From Mangrovimicrobium sp033283325 (GTDB lineage: Bacteria > Pseudomonadota > Gammaproteobacteria > Pseudomonadales > Halieaceae), in assembly GCA_033283325.1 (NCBI GenBank), contig JAWMQO010000007.1:1-64000 (forward strand): DNA of 64,000 nt, given 5' to 3'. This document shows positions 1 to 6,763 of the stretch, piece after piece. The notes beneath the pieces are model-generated. The model saw only the letters and a program-made list of their open reading frames with translations, did not search any database and was not told the DNA's origin. The position numbers and the translations under genes are program-made. The first letter of the stretch is position 1, and each line of letters starts with the position of its first letter.

Positions 1-132
1 TTCGAAGTCCAGATCTATCGCTCACTATATTTTGAGGGTGGCGGGTTGATGCCTGTTAACAAGGCAAGGCAGCAAGGGCGCTTCGCGCCGGGACCCGCTA
101 ACGCGGGCCCCTGCTTGAAGCGTTACGTGTAA
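1..132 (+). CDS. 3' end of a cassette gene reading through attC (partial)
   Basis: Frame 1 is open from the first base and runs into the attC site, ending at TAA 130-132. Only about 18 codons precede the attC; the rest of the reading would be attC-encoded. This may be the C-terminus of a gene whose body lies left of the window, or merely an open frame, because the 75-bp attC family has no stop in this frame. No function can be given. Confidence 0.3.
   Translation, partial: FEVQIYRSLYFEGGGLMPVNKARQQGRFAPGPANAGPCLKRYV
54..128 (+). repeat. attC site 1 (75-bp family A)
   Basis: R'' TGTTAAC 54-60 and R' GTTACGT 122-128. Family A sites share two internal mini-hairpins, GGCGC-ttc-GCGCC and CCCGC-taac-GCGGG, and the end TGCTTGAAGCGTTA. 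This site opens the cassette that is later duplicated at 5352. Confidence 0.93.
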
Positions 133-195
133 AACCCTCGAGTATCGCTGCCCATCAAGGAAAGGTGTTTCAATCAAAGCAAGGAGGCCATCGGA

Positions 196-402
196 GTGGA
201 GTTCAACCACCATCAATCGTCGAAAGTAACATGGCCAAGCCAGGGCTCTGGTGGTCGCATTTTCAAAGCTCATAGCAGGGCAGCTCTGCAAGTCAGTGCC
301 AGGTTCGCTTGGTGCCAGTCCACGCGCTATCATGCCGCTGAGGCGGGTAAGGCTCTGTGCCAGCTCGGTCCCAATTCCAAATGTCGGTGGGGGCTGGAAT
401 GA
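196..402 (+). CDS. Hypothetical cassette protein, copy 1
   Basis: A 68-residue basic protein of unknown function, starting at GTG 196 behind a strong Shine-Dalgarno AAGGAGG at 181-187. It is rich in Ser, Gln, Arg and Ala, with no signal peptide or membrane segment. The same cassette recurs at 5352-5655 with 12 differences in about 304 bp. A longer antisense frame crosses the same cassette, but the Shine-Dalgarno favours the + strand. In the + frame most differences fall in the coding part and several change the amino acid, so purifying selection is not evident. The cassette could also be non-coding. I do not recognise the family. Confidence 0.5.
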   Translation: MEFNHHQSSKVTWPSQGSGGRIFKAHSRAALQVSARFAWCQSTRYHAAEAGKALCQLGPNSKCRWGLE

Positions 403-418
403 AGGTGGTTTTAATCTC

Positions 419-505
419 ACGTAACAAGTGCGGGCAGTGCGCCCCTTCGGGGCCGGACGCCCAAACCGCTGCGCGGTTTCGGCGCCGCTGCCACAGGCGT
501 TATAT
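419..505 (+). repeat. attC site 2 (87-bp family B)
   Basis: R'' ACGTAAC 419-425 mirrors the R' of site 1; R' GTTATAT 499-505. Family B is marked by GCCCCTTCGGGGC and by CCAAACCGCTGCGCGGTTT hairpins and a CCACAGGCGTTA end. Confidence 0.93.
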
Positions 506-513
506 TTCTGAAG

Positions 514-891
514 ATGGCCAATATCGGTAGATATAAAAGAGGAATTTTAGCTGGCCTGGCCTTCGGCTTATGTTCCTTTGGGTTAATGTATTTCTATACC
601 AAAGATAAGGTGCAAATAGGAGAAGAGATATATTCTTGCTATTTCAACGGGTGCGAGTATCGCCTTCAAATCATGAATAAGACTCAGAAATCTCAGTACG
701 CCTACGTCCGAATCAACGCATTCGGGTTTCCTGGTGCGGCGAAAATGAGCCCTCAGAGTGTTGTATCATCTAAGCGTGTAGAAATAGAAGTCAGCCCAAA
801 TGAATCAATAGAGGTTTCCGGTTTTATAGATTCTTCCGTAAAACCGACATACTTACAGTTCGGAGTGGGTCTGGTGAATGAAAAAATATAA
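514..891 (+). CDS. Hypothetical membrane-anchored cassette protein
   Basis: A 125-residue protein of unknown function. Residues 8-27 form one hydrophobic segment (uncleaved signal anchor), preceded by a positively charged start (R and K). The remaining approximately 95 residues are probably periplasmic and beta-rich, with two Cys near residues 42 and 47. The ATG lies just after the R' box of the attC upstream and the TAA stop is built from the R'' box downstream (ATATAAC), so the gene fills its cassette almost completely. The base composition is AT-rich compared with the chromosome beyond 14 kb, which fits capture from elsewhere. Confidence 0.7.
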   Translation: MANIGRYKRGILAGLAFGLCSFGLMYFYTKDKVQIGEEIYSCYFNGCEYRLQIMNKTQKSQYAYVRINAFGFPGAAKMSPQSVVSSKRVEIEVSPNESIEVSGFIDSSVKPTYLQFGVGLVNEKI

Positions 892-960
892 CAAGCGCAA
901 CCAGGCAGGGACCACTTTTCCGCTGGCGCTCCAAAGTGGCCCCTGTTGCGGGCGTTAAGC
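886..960 (+). repeat. attC site 3
   Basis: R'' ATATAAC 886-892, R' GTTAAGC 954-960. The centre (CCACTTTTCCGCTGGCGCTCC region) is unlike families A and B. Confidence 0.9.
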
Positions 961-964
961 GTAT

Positions 965-1585
965 ATGTTAACCATTGTGCCAAGATTCATATTCTTGCTT
1001 ATGACTGGAGTGATATTGGTTTCTTGCTCTAGCACCGCTCCTTCATTAGACACGACAGCGACACCGGCCCAAAACAGTTCTTTTGTAGCAGGGCGCTTCA
1101 GTTTCGAATGGGATCACACCTTTCTTCGATTAGCTTTAGAAATTAGTTGCGGTGGCTCATCGACTTTCATAGAAATGAGCAAAGGTACAGAATTGCCTCC
1201 GCTACAGATATTTTCAATACCTAGTGGCGAGTGCTTTCTTGTGGGTATCGCACCAATGGGAGGTATCGGCGACAGGGAATCTACTATCACGTTTGGTGAT
1301 GGTCCCCAGACCACATTTAGTGCGCTACCCGGAAATATTTACTATATCGGGAACCTTAAGGCGGCGGCGTTTTACTCAGAAAATGAGGCTCGCGCATCTT
1401 CAGGGTACATTTCTAGTTGGCTTGGTAAGTATATTACTCTCAGACAATCTTCTGGCAACGAAGAAAACCCTGCTGAGCTAATCTATCATCAATTCCCGAA
1501 ATTTGAGGGTGTGGATGTGACGGCGGTAAATCCGCTTAACAAGTACGGGCAGCAGGGACGCGCTTACAGCGCGCCCCTGCCGTAG
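965..1585 (+). CDS. Predicted lipoprotein, cassette-encoded
   Basis: A 206-residue protein beginning at ATG 965. The first 20 residues form a lipoprotein signal with lipobox LVSC, so Cys21 should be the lipidated residue. After it come Ser/Thr/Ala-rich linker residues and a roughly 150-residue domain with a beta-rich look (FEWDHTFLR, GNIYYIGNL). The overall pattern resembles small exported carboxypeptidase-regulatory-like or DUF2846-like lipoproteins, but I cannot assign a family. The reading frame continues through the R'' box, so about 17 C-terminal residues are encoded by the attC itself. It probably sits in the outer membrane or the periplasmic face of the inner membrane. Confidence 0.72.
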   Translation: MLTIVPRFIFLLMTGVILVSCSSTAPSLDTTATPAQNSSFVAGRFSFEWDHTFLRLALEISCGGSSTFIEMSKGTELPPLQIFSIPSGECFLVGIAPMGGIGDRESTITFGDGPQTTFSALPGNIYYIGNLKAAAFYSENEARASSGYISSWLGKYITLRQSSGNEENPAELIYHQFPKFEGVDVTAVNPLNKYGQQGRAYSAPLP

Positions 1586-1594
1586 GCGTTAAAT
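1534..1594 (+). repeat. attC site 4 (short, 61 bp)
   Basis: R'' GCTTAAC 1534-1540 is the exact complement of the R' of site 3; R' GTTAAAT 1588-1594. Central stem GGGACGCGCTTACAGCGCGCCCC. The upstream gene reads into this site. Confidence 0.9.
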
Positions 1595-1934
1595 GCACAT
1601 GAAGATTTTCGCATTCTCCACAGATGATAGAGGACTTAAAGTCTTCCCAAGCAAGGAAGAGGCTATCGGCTACTGTGAGGGTATAGATATTGAAAACGGA
1701 GAATGGATTTTCTGGGATGAATTTGGAACAAGCATGGAGGCAAAGTTCTCCACGCCGAATCAAAAGGGTAAATTCACTGTCGTCTCCGGCCAATATGATT
1801 TGGTTCCTTTCCCAGAGGGCTTGGAGCTTATCGAGTTTTTATCAAATGTAGGTTATGTTGAGGGCAGCGACATGTTCAGAGATGTGAACGAAGTCCGTCA
1901 GCATTTAACAAGGCAAGCAAGAAGGACGCGCTAA
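1593..1934 (+). CDS. Hypothetical acidic cassette protein
   Basis: A 113-residue soluble protein with no signal peptide. The N-terminal half contains a FPSKEEAIGYCEGIDIENGEW-like stretch (residues 18-38) followed by a WDEFG motif, which resembles small cytoplasmic cassette proteins of unknown function seen in several integrons (recognition by eye, no family name). ATG 1593 overlaps the R' box; ATG 1599 is an alternative two codons on. The last dozen residues, basic and Arg-rich, are encoded by the attC site because no stop precedes it. Confidence 0.68.
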   Translation: MHMKIFAFSTDDRGLKVFPSKEEAIGYCEGIDIENGEWIFWDEFGTSMEAKFSTPNQKGKFTVVSGQYDLVPFPEGLELIEFLSNVGYVEGSDMFRDVNEVRQHLTRQARRTR

Positions 1935-1961
1935 CGCGCGCCTCTTCTTGCGGCGTTAGCA
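1903..1961 (+). repeat. attC site 5 (short, 59 bp)
   Basis: R'' ATTTAAC 1903-1909 complements the R' of site 4; R' GTTAGCA 1955-1961. Central stem GGACGCGCTAACGCGCGCC. Confidence 0.9.
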
Positions 1962-1966
1962 TCACT

Positions 1967-2443
1967 ATGAGAACGATAATACTATTCATATTTCTAGCTT
2001 TATCCGAAGCGGCCATTGCCTGTAGCTGTGTGGATAATTATAAATCTCCCGAGGAGATCTATGATCAAGCGGTCGCTCTACATTCGACTGTCGTAGAACA
2101 AACAGCTATCACGTCATCTACCGAAGGCAGAGCAACTCTAAAGGTGCGTTTCAAGGTGCTTTCAACAGTCAAAGGTGAGGAAAAGGAATATTTAGAACAA
2201 AGTGTGAGCATTCCATTTCCAACCAAAGATGGTGATAAATTTATTACACATGGCACATCTTGTGACACCAATTATTTCATTGGCCAAGAAGTGTTCATAG
2301 CAATCTACGGTGATAAATCTCTGAGTCTTGGGTTTTGCAGTAAAAATATTCTCATGCCTGGTCAGGAGTATTGGCGTTTCTTCGTCGAGCACCGCAATGC
2401 TAACAAGTTAAACCAGCAAGGGCCTTCGGCCGGGACGCGCTAA
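1967..2443 (+). CDS. Secreted TIMP/NTR-like protein
   Basis: A 158-residue protein with a signal peptide (residues 1-18, cleavage before Cys19). Mature protein begins Cys19-Ser-Cys21, the N-terminal Cys-x-Cys arrangement typical of TIMP/netrin-like (NTR) domains, and has two further cysteines at 99 and 124 placed to form two disulfides. Between them lie segments typical of the fold: a VKVRFKVLS-like strand, STVKG turn, and the FIGQEVFIAIYG strand before the last Cys. In animals this fold inhibits metalloproteases; the role of bacterial versions is largely unknown. The gene is the only one in its cassette and its last residues are attC-encoded. Fold assignment is by motif pattern only. Confidence 0.65.
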   Translation: MRTIILFIFLALSEAAIACSCVDNYKSPEEIYDQAVALHSTVVEQTAITSSTEGRATLKVRFKVLSTVKGEEKEYLEQSVSIPFPTKDGDKFITHGTSCDTNYFIGQEVFIAIYGDKSLSLGFCSKNILMPGQEYWRFFVEHRNANKLNQQGPSAGTR

Positions 2444-2470
2444 CGCGCGCCCCTGTTTAAGGCGTTAGGT
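2398..2470 (+). repeat. attC site 6
   Basis: R'' TGCTAAC 2398-2404 complements the R' of site 5; R' GTTAGGT 2464-2470. Similar to family A at the right but with a GGGCCTTCGGCC hairpin. Confidence 0.9.
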
Positions 2471-2477
2471 GGCAGGG

Positions 2478-2828
2478 ATGGCTAATAGCTACGATCAAAA
2501 GTTTGCTTCAGCAATGGAAGAATTGAAGCTCAGTAGGATCTGGCGCAGTCATTATTACCCTCCGATCACAAGAGCTCTAAAGAAATTCTGGAGTCCCAAG
2601 CCTCCTCATTACAATTCGTGGTTATTCAACTTCTGGTTAACTGGCCTTTTCTTTGGTCTAGGCTGGGCAGTTATGATGTTTCTGTCAGGCTGGATTAGAA
2701 GTGATCTAAGAATCGGAGAAATTCTGTTCTATTCCACATTTGGCGGAGTTGGGTTCGGCTTATTTTCCGCAACGTATTACTTACTTTCGGCAAGGAGGCA
2801 TCGCCTTTCAAAATGGAACGATCTGTAG
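2478..2828 (+). CDS. DUF6404-like two-helix membrane protein
   Basis: A 116-residue inner-membrane protein. Residues 1-45 are cytoplasmic and polar with the motif IWRSHYYPPITR, then PPHYNSW just before two hydrophobic segments (about residues 52-72 and 83-105). This order (basic N-terminal domain, PPHY motif, two helices) matches my memory of the DUF6404 family; the function is unknown. GTG 2469 overlaps R' and would add three residues; ATG 2478 is preferred because AGGTGG lies 5 bp upstream. It stands alone in its cassette. Confidence 0.65.
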   Translation: MANSYDQKFASAMEELKLSRIWRSHYYPPITRALKKFWSPKPPHYNSWLFNFWLTGLFFGLGWAVMMFLSGWIRSDLRIGEILFYSTFGGVGFGLFSATYYLLSARRHRLSKWNDL

Positions 2829-2835
2829 TTAAGCC

Positions 2836-2910
2836 ACCTAACAAGTCAAGGCAGCAAGGGCGCTTCGCGCCGGGACCCGCTAACGCGGGCCCCTGCTTGA
2901 AGCGTTAACC
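2836..2910 (+). repeat. attC site 7 (family A)
   Basis: R'' ACCTAAC 2836-2842, R' GTTAACC 2904-2910; 75 bp. Confidence 0.95.
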
Positions 2911-2926
2911 ATTCAGGTGCCATCCC

Positions 2927-3238
2927 TTGAGTGACGTATCCACAGAGCTTTACCTTGCGTTCCTTCCAATACTACCGGTAATGATTGCTTGGAGTTTTGT
3001 AGGATTAGCTCCGGCCTTTATTGCGTTTCACCGACGAGACAAAGGGCTTCCGATATATTGGCCAATATGCGTGTACTCGGTACTTACGGATATCGTGTTT
3101 TCTCTATTCCTGGCTATGCTGGTTCCATTCTTCAGCGAGCATGTGGTTGCCTATAGCATGCCACCACTGGTTGGTGCGGTGGTGTTCGGTTGGTTCTACT
3201 ACTGGGTTACCATGAGGTTAGATGAGAAGAATGGTTAA
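2927..3238 (+). CDS. Hypothetical multi-pass membrane cassette protein
   Basis: A 103-residue hydrophobic protein starting at TTG 2927, with AGGTG at 2916-2920 as ribosome-binding site. Three hydrophobic segments are visible (about residues 9-32, 43-66 and 74-93) with a basic loop HRRDKG between the first two. No family recognised. The stop TAA is formed by the R'' box GGTTAAC. It is alone in its cassette. Confidence 0.62.
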   Translation: MSDVSTELYLAFLPILPVMIAWSFVGLAPAFIAFHRRDKGLPIYWPICVYSVLTDIVFSLFLAMLVPFFSEHVVAYSMPPLVGAVVFGWFYYWVTMRLDEKNG

Positions 3239-3307
3239 CAAGTCAAGGCAGCAAGGGCGCTCCGCGCCGGGACCCGCTAACGCGGGCCCCTGCTTGAAGC
3301 GTTACAT
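3233..3307 (+). repeat. attC site 8 (family A)
   Basis: R'' GGTTAAC 3233-3239, R' GTTACAT 3301-3307; one C-for-T change in the first mini-hairpin loop compared with sister sites. Confidence 0.95.
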
Positions 3308-3674
3308 GGCACGTATGCTTCCAATATTGGCGCTCCTGTTCTGCTCAGAATATCTATTCGCGGGGGAATGGATAGAGGTTGAGGGAGGTGCGGCTCAAAT
3401 AGAGTTGAACCAAGAGAGGATTGAAAATGATCTCTGGGCTTACCTCGAGCAACAGCGAAATTTCAAATTTCAGAGTCGAGATACCTATTCATACCAATAT
3501 CAGGCTAGAACAAAGACCGAAGTATATATAAACGCCTTTTGCCACTCATTTGGCCAACAAAACCTCAATCGAGAATTTCTAGTTGTGATGGATGGTGGTT
3601 CTTGTTTCTTTCAAGCTACATTCAATATGGAAACAGGTGAATTTACCCTGTTAAACGTAAATGGCCTGGCTTAG
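3306..3674 (+). CDS. Hypothetical secreted cassette protein
   Basis: A 122-residue exported protein. ATG 3306 overlaps the R' box (GTTACATg), and the frame is open further upstream only because the attC lacks stops. A signal peptide spans residues 1-20 (LPILALLFCSEYLFAG). The mature part has an alpha helix rich in Glu/Gln/Asn followed by beta strands with the motif INAFCHSFG and VVMDGGSCFFQATFN; the two Cys in these motifs probably pair. I have the impression of a recurring family of periplasmic hypothetical proteins with the MDGGSC motif, but no function is known to me. Confidence 0.68.
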   Translation: MARMLPILALLFCSEYLFAGEWIEVEGGAAQIELNQERIENDLWAYLEQQRNFKFQSRDTYSYQYQARTKTEVYINAFCHSFGQQNLNREFLVVMDGGSCFFQATFNMETGEFTLLNVNGLA

Positions 3675-3676
3675 CC

Positions 3677-3751
3677 ATGTAACAAGTCAAGGCAGCAAGG
3701 GCGCTTCGCGCCGGGACCCGCTAACGCGGGCCCCTGCTTGAAGCGTTAGGT
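3677..3751 (+). repeat. attC site 9 (family A)
   Basis: R'' ATGTAAC 3677-3683 complements the R' of site 8; R' GTTAGGT 3745-3751. Confidence 0.95.
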
Positions 3752-3761
3752 TAACCCGCGA

Positions 3762-4388
3762 GTGAGCATTCGAGTAATTTGCATGGCCACTTTGGCGGCG
3801 TTCATGCTAACTGCATGCTGCCTCCCGATACCCTGGAGTGCTTGGCGTTATGAAAAAACCGCGAATTTTGAAGGTATTACTTACTGGTGGAATTTGCCCG
3901 ACAAAGAGATGTTTTCCGATCTATATGTTGGTGGAGCTTTTGTAGACGTGTTTGTAAAAGCTCACAATGAAACCACTAGGAGTGGTGATCCCCCATATCA
4001 AATTAACGTTACTGTTGTCGCCAAAACTAAAGAGAAAAAATCTATAGTATTTCACTCGATAACGGTAGCTGACACACAAGGTGGAAATTACCCGTATCAG
4101 CCAATTACTGTGAATAAAGCTGCAAAAAAAACTGGTGAGTTAAATTTTCCAGTAACTTTTCAGCTTCAGGAAATGAATTTTCATAATCAAAAAACGGGTA
4201 GTAAGAATTATTTACAAGCTAGGCTACGCTCGGATTATTCTTTTAATCTAGAGCCAGAAAATGGGGCTAAATTAGTTGTTGCAGTAGATATAGAAGTTTT
4301 TGGCAAAAGTTCGACGGAGCGTAAGGTCATTACATATGAGTTTATTCCACACAAAGAGAGTGGCGAGAAACGGTGCCTCTCTTTTTGA
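3762..4388 (+). CDS. Predicted lipoprotein, cassette-encoded
   Basis: A 208-residue protein starting at GTG 3762. A lipoprotein signal with lipobox LTAC places the lipidated Cys at residue 19. The mature part is about 190 residues, strongly AT-rich at the DNA level, with alternating beta strands (YQINVTVVAK, FPVTFQLQEM, KLVVAVDIEVFG) suggesting an immunoglobulin-like or beta-sandwich domain. No family recognised. The low GC content, clearly below that of its neighbours, suggests a donor unlike the host. Confidence 0.68.
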   Translation: MSIRVICMATLAAFMLTACCLPIPWSAWRYEKTANFEGITYWWNLPDKEMFSDLYVGGAFVDVFVKAHNETTRSGDPPYQINVTVVAKTKEKKSIVFHSITVADTQGGNYPYQPITVNKAAKKTGELNFPVTFQLQEMNFHNQKTGSKNYLQARLRSDYSFNLEPENGAKLVVAVDIEVFGKSSTERKVITYEFIPHKESGEKRCLSF

Positions 4389-4398
4389 CTCTAAAATC

Positions 4399-4476
4399 AC
4401 CTAACAAGTATGGGCTGTTCGCTCCCTGCGGTCGCCGGACCGCGCTACAGCGCGTCCGCAGCCATAGGCGTTATGC
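4399..4476 (+). repeat. attC site 10
   Basis: R'' ACCTAAC 4399-4405, R' GTTATGC 4470-4476; 78 bp, with CCGGACCGCGCTACAGCGCG centre distinct from both main families. Confidence 0.9.
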
Positions 4477-4497
4477 ATCAAACCGAGAATTGAACTT

Positions 4498-4944
4498 ATG
4501 AAGAGCCTTCTGGCATTCGGGACATTAATAGTTGTATTTGGTCAGTTTATTACATACCTAATCACAAAGATGCGATTTGAAGGTCTTCCTTCAGTTCAGG
4601 GCGTAGTAACTCATTCCAAACTTGACAACTATAACGACGTAGATGGTAAGAGGGTTTATTCGGCTAACTTGAAGTTTCAGTACGAAGTTGAGAGCAAATT
4701 GTATGAGTCCAATACGGCCGTCCTACGCTCCTTTCAGATTTTCCCTTTTCATGACTATGAGCACGAGTTAGTTAGCAAGTATCCGGAGGGGGCATCAATT
4801 TCTGTTAAGTATCTCCCAGAGTCGCCAAGTGAAGGGTATTTAGAGGTCGCTCCTCTTAGTAAGCTATCAACCGTTGCTCTATTAGCCGCTTTCGTATTTG
4901 CACTTGGTTACTTGATCTTTTTGAGCGGCTTCACGAATGCATAA
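4498..4944 (+). CDS. DUF3592-like membrane protein
   Basis: A 148-residue protein with one hydrophobic segment at each end (about residues 3-22 and 121-143) flanking a roughly 95-residue beta-rich extracytoplasmic domain. The domain has the features of DUF3592: a GVVTHS strand, an SANLKFQYEVESKLYES strand pair, then a YPEGASISVKYLPESPSEGYLE motif. The function is unknown; such proteins are common as single genes in integron cassettes. ATG 4498 follows a 21-bp leader after R', and the stop is formed by R'' (GCATAAC). Confidence 0.75.
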   Translation: MKSLLAFGTLIVVFGQFITYLITKMRFEGLPSVQGVVTHSKLDNYNDVDGKRVYSANLKFQYEVESKLYESNTAVLRSFQIFPFHDYEHELVSKYPEGASISVKYLPESPSEGYLEVAPLSKLSTVALLAAFVFALGYLIFLSGFTNA

Positions 4945-5013
4945 CAAGTCAAGGCAGCAAGGGCGCTTCGCGCCGGGACCGGCTAACGCCGGCCCCTGCT
5001 TGAAGCGTTAAGT
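4939..5013 (+). repeat. attC site 11 (family A)
   Basis: R'' GCATAAC 4939-4945, R' GTTAAGT 5007-5013. The second mini-hairpin is GCCGGC rather than CCCGC/GCGGG, with both arms changed together. Confidence 0.95.
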
Positions 5014-5043
5014 TTCCCACATCGACGAACATCGGAGGTTCTA

Positions 5044-5256
5044 ATGGCCAAAATGACGATTTGTAAGCTGTCCGGTGAGGTGATGCAGATTGAAGATGCT
5101 CTGGATCTAAGGGATCAGACCAGGATTCGACCTGACTTTCGGTGCGTCGAGTGTGGAGAACCGGTAAGAGCTCATAAAGCGGGTGGTGCAGCTGCGGCAC
5201 ATTTTGAGCATAAGGAGCGAAATGAATCATGCTCCCTTAGTCACGTTGTTATCTAA
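5044..5256 (+). CDS. CoiA-like zinc-binding small protein
   Basis: A 70-residue cytoplasmic protein with a zinc-site pattern: Cys34-x2-Cys37, then His53-x2-His56 and Cys63 (RCVECGEPVRAHKAGG followed by AHFEH). This resembles the N-terminal zinc-binding part of competence CoiA-like nucleases and a group of short stand-alone relatives; no nuclease domain is present. A strong ribosome-binding site GGAGG at 5034-5038 precedes ATG 5044. It is the only gene in its cassette. The role is unknown; a nucleic-acid-binding function is an inference from the zinc motif. Confidence 0.72.
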   Translation: MAKMTICKLSGEVMQIEDALDLRDQTRIRPDFRCVECGEPVRAHKAGGAAAAHFEHKERNESCSLSHVVI

Positions 5257-5271
5257 ATTCATGCGCCAGAA

Positions 5272-5358
5272 ACTTAACAAGAACCGGCAGTTCGCCCCTA
5301 CGGGGCCGGACGCCAAAACCGCTGCGCGCTTCTGGCGCCGCTGCGGCAGGCGTTACGT
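5272..5358 (+). repeat. attC site 12 (family B)
   Basis: R'' ACTTAAC 5272-5278 complements the R' of site 11; R' GTTACGT 5352-5358. Central arms differ from other family B sites (GCGCTTCTGGCGCC). Confidence 0.93.
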
Positions 5359-5425
5359 GTAAAACCCTCGAGTGTCGCTGCCCATCAAGGAAAGGTGTTT
5401 CAATCAAAGCAAGGAGGCCATCGGA

Positions 5426-5632
5426 GTGCCGTTCAACCACCATCAATCGTCGAAAGTAACATGGCCAAGTCAGGGCTCTGGTGGTCGCATTTTCAACGCT
5501 CAGAGCAGGGCAGCTCTGCAAGTCAGTGCCAGGTTCGCCCGGTGCCAGTCCACGCGCTATCATGCCGCTGAGGCGGGCAAGGCTCTGTGCCAGTTCGGTC
5601 GCAATTCCAAATGTCGGTGGGGGCTGGAATGA
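5426..5632 (+). CDS. Hypothetical cassette protein, copy 2
   Basis: Second copy of the 68-residue protein at 196. GTG 5426 again follows AAGGAGG (5411-5417). Compared with copy 1 it has substitutions such as Glu2 to Pro, Lys to Asn, His to Gln, Trp to Arg, Leu to Phe and Pro to Arg. In this copy the frame also stays open upstream to GTG 5372, which in copy 1 is ATC, so the conserved start is the downstream GTG. Function unknown. Confidence 0.5.
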   Translation: MPFNHHQSSKVTWPSQGSGGRIFNAQSRAALQVSARFARCQSTRYHAAEAGKALCQFGRNSKCRWGLE

Positions 5633-5648
5633 AGGTGGTTCTAATCTC

Positions 5649-5735
5649 ACGTAACAAGTGCGGGCAGTTCGCCCCTTCGGGGCCGGACGCCAAAACCGCT
5701 GCGCGGTTTCGGCGCCGCTGCCACAGGCGTTAAGT
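5649..5735 (+). repeat. attC site 13 (family B)
   Basis: R'' ACGTAAC 5649-5655, R' GTTAAGT 5729-5735. Nearly identical to site 2, so the duplicated cassette carries the same attC in both copies. Confidence 0.95.
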
Positions 5736-6027
5736 GGCCTTTATGCGCTGCCCAACCTGCGAATCTGTATTAGGCCGAAACGAGGCACTTAAAGTGGCGT
5801 TAAGCTATGAAGCAGTCTGTTCAAGTTGTGGGGCTGAGATACGCCTAGAAAGTAAAGTGCATAGGTATATCGTAATAGCAATTGTATTCGGCTTCGCGAT
5901 CCTGGTGGGGTATATGGCGAAGTCAGACGGAGGCGATTTTTATGTCGCACACTTTGTCGGCTTCATAATTGGCGTAATGCTAGCTAGCGGTTATTTGCAG
6001 TTTTTTGGGAGGTTGCGTGCCAAATAG
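5734..6027 (+). CDS. Zinc-ribbon membrane protein, cassette-encoded
   Basis: A 97-residue protein with an N-terminal zinc ribbon (Cys6-x2-Cys9 and Cys29-x2-Cys32: CPTC and CSSC) followed by two hydrophobic segments (about residues 45-61 and 70-90). GTG 5734 overlaps the R' box; ATG 5743 is an alternative that keeps the ribbon intact. The ribbon should face the cytoplasm. Function unknown. Confidence 0.68.
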   Translation: MAFMRCPTCESVLGRNEALKVALSYEAVCSSCGAEIRLESKVHRYIVIAIVFGFAILVGYMAKSDGGDFYVAHFVGFIIGVMLASGYLQFFGRLRAK

Positions 6028-6032
6028 CGGCC

Positions 6033-6107
6033 ACTTAACAAGTCAAGGCAGCAAGGGCGCTTCGCGCCGGGACCCGCTAACGCGGGCCCCTGCTTGAAGC
6101 GTTATGT
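6033..6107 (+). repeat. attC site 14 (family A)
   Basis: R'' ACTTAAC 6033-6039, R' GTTATGT 6101-6107. Confidence 0.95.
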
Positions 6108-6110
6108 GCC

Positions 6111-6341
6111 ATGAGCGAACGAACTCGCAAGATTCTTCTTTGGATAGGTATCGTATTTTTCGTATTGGCTGCCCTGGAGACATTGCCTTCAATCTATCTA
6201 ATTTCTTGGGGGCTATCGGAAGGGGCCGTAAAACCAGACGATGTCGGCTACTTCCAACGGAAGCTCGCCATTTATGTAGTGCTATTGGTTGCTTATTCAG
6301 TGGCTGCGTATTATCTAATTCGGCGTCGAAAAAGGAACTAG
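6111..6341 (+). CDS. Small two-helix membrane cassette protein
   Basis: A 76-residue protein starting at ATG 6111, three bases after the R' box. Two hydrophobic segments (about residues 8-33 and 51-68) flank a short loop with GAVKPDDVGYFQRK; the C-terminus is strongly basic (RRRKRN), predicting both ends in the cytoplasm. No family recognised. Confidence 0.62.
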   Translation: MSERTRKILLWIGIVFFVLAALETLPSIYLISWGLSEGAVKPDDVGYFQRKLAIYVVLLVAYSVAAYYLIRRRKRN

Positions 6342-6358
6342 CATGGGTTGTAGAGGGC

Positions 6359-6433
6359 ACGTAACAAGTCAAGGCAGCAAGGGCGCTTCGCGCCGGGACC
6401 CGCTAACGCGGGCCCCTGCTTGAAGCGTTACGT
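6359..6433 (+). repeat. attC site 15 (family A)
   Basis: R'' ACGTAAC 6359-6365, R' GTTACGT 6427-6433. The R'' differs by one base from the complement of the R' of site 14 (ACATAAC expected), one of the few imperfect cassette boundaries. Confidence 0.93.
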
Positions 6434-6463
6434 GCACGCTAGACCCGAATACCGGAGTAACTA

Positions 6464-6697
6464 GTGGGAAGGAACCCATCAAAATATATACTTAGGACAT
6501 GTGGTTGCATCCTAGCCATTCTACTTATCATTTTTGGTCTAGCTGAGGCATGGTACGCCATTAGCGGTAGTGACCACGTTAGTGTTCTAAATATCGCGAG
6601 CTACCTAATTACGGGTTTGGTCTTCGGGTTCTACGGAATTACTGGTCAAAGTAGTGTTGTTCAATACTTTCGCAAAAAAAGAGCTACCTATGAGTAG
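6464..6697 (+). CDS. Small membrane cassette protein
   Basis: A 77-residue protein from GTG 6464 with GGAG 7 bp upstream. It has a basic N-terminus, then two hydrophobic segments (about residues 10-32 and 41-60) and a basic tail (FRKKRATYE). Both termini are predicted to be cytoplasmic. No family recognised. Confidence 0.6.
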   Translation: MGRNPSKYILRTCGCILAILLIIFGLAEAWYAISGSDHVSVLNIASYLITGLVFGFYGITGQSSVVQYFRKKRATYE

Positions 6698-6703
6698 GGT
6701 CGC

Positions 6704-6763
6704 ACGTAACAAGGCCAGGCAGCGGGACGCGCGTACCGCGCGCCCTTGCTGGCGGCGTTAGGT
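6704..6763 (+). repeat. attC site 16 (short, 60 bp)
   Basis: R'' ACGTAAC 6704-6710, R' GTTAGGT 6757-6763. Related to truncated site 26 (shared AAGGCCAGGCAGCGGGACGCG-like left half). Confidence 0.9.

Noticed and set aside
25..420. Antisense frame of 131 residues over cassette 1 and its twin (5249-5650)
   Set aside because: It runs through the attC sites at one end, has no ribosome-binding site, and the + strand frame has a strong Shine-Dalgarno conserved in both copies.
3222..3305. Upstream extension of the secreted protein at 3306
   Set aside because: These codons are attC sequence, which is open by chance; the ATG at 3306 begins a proper signal peptide.
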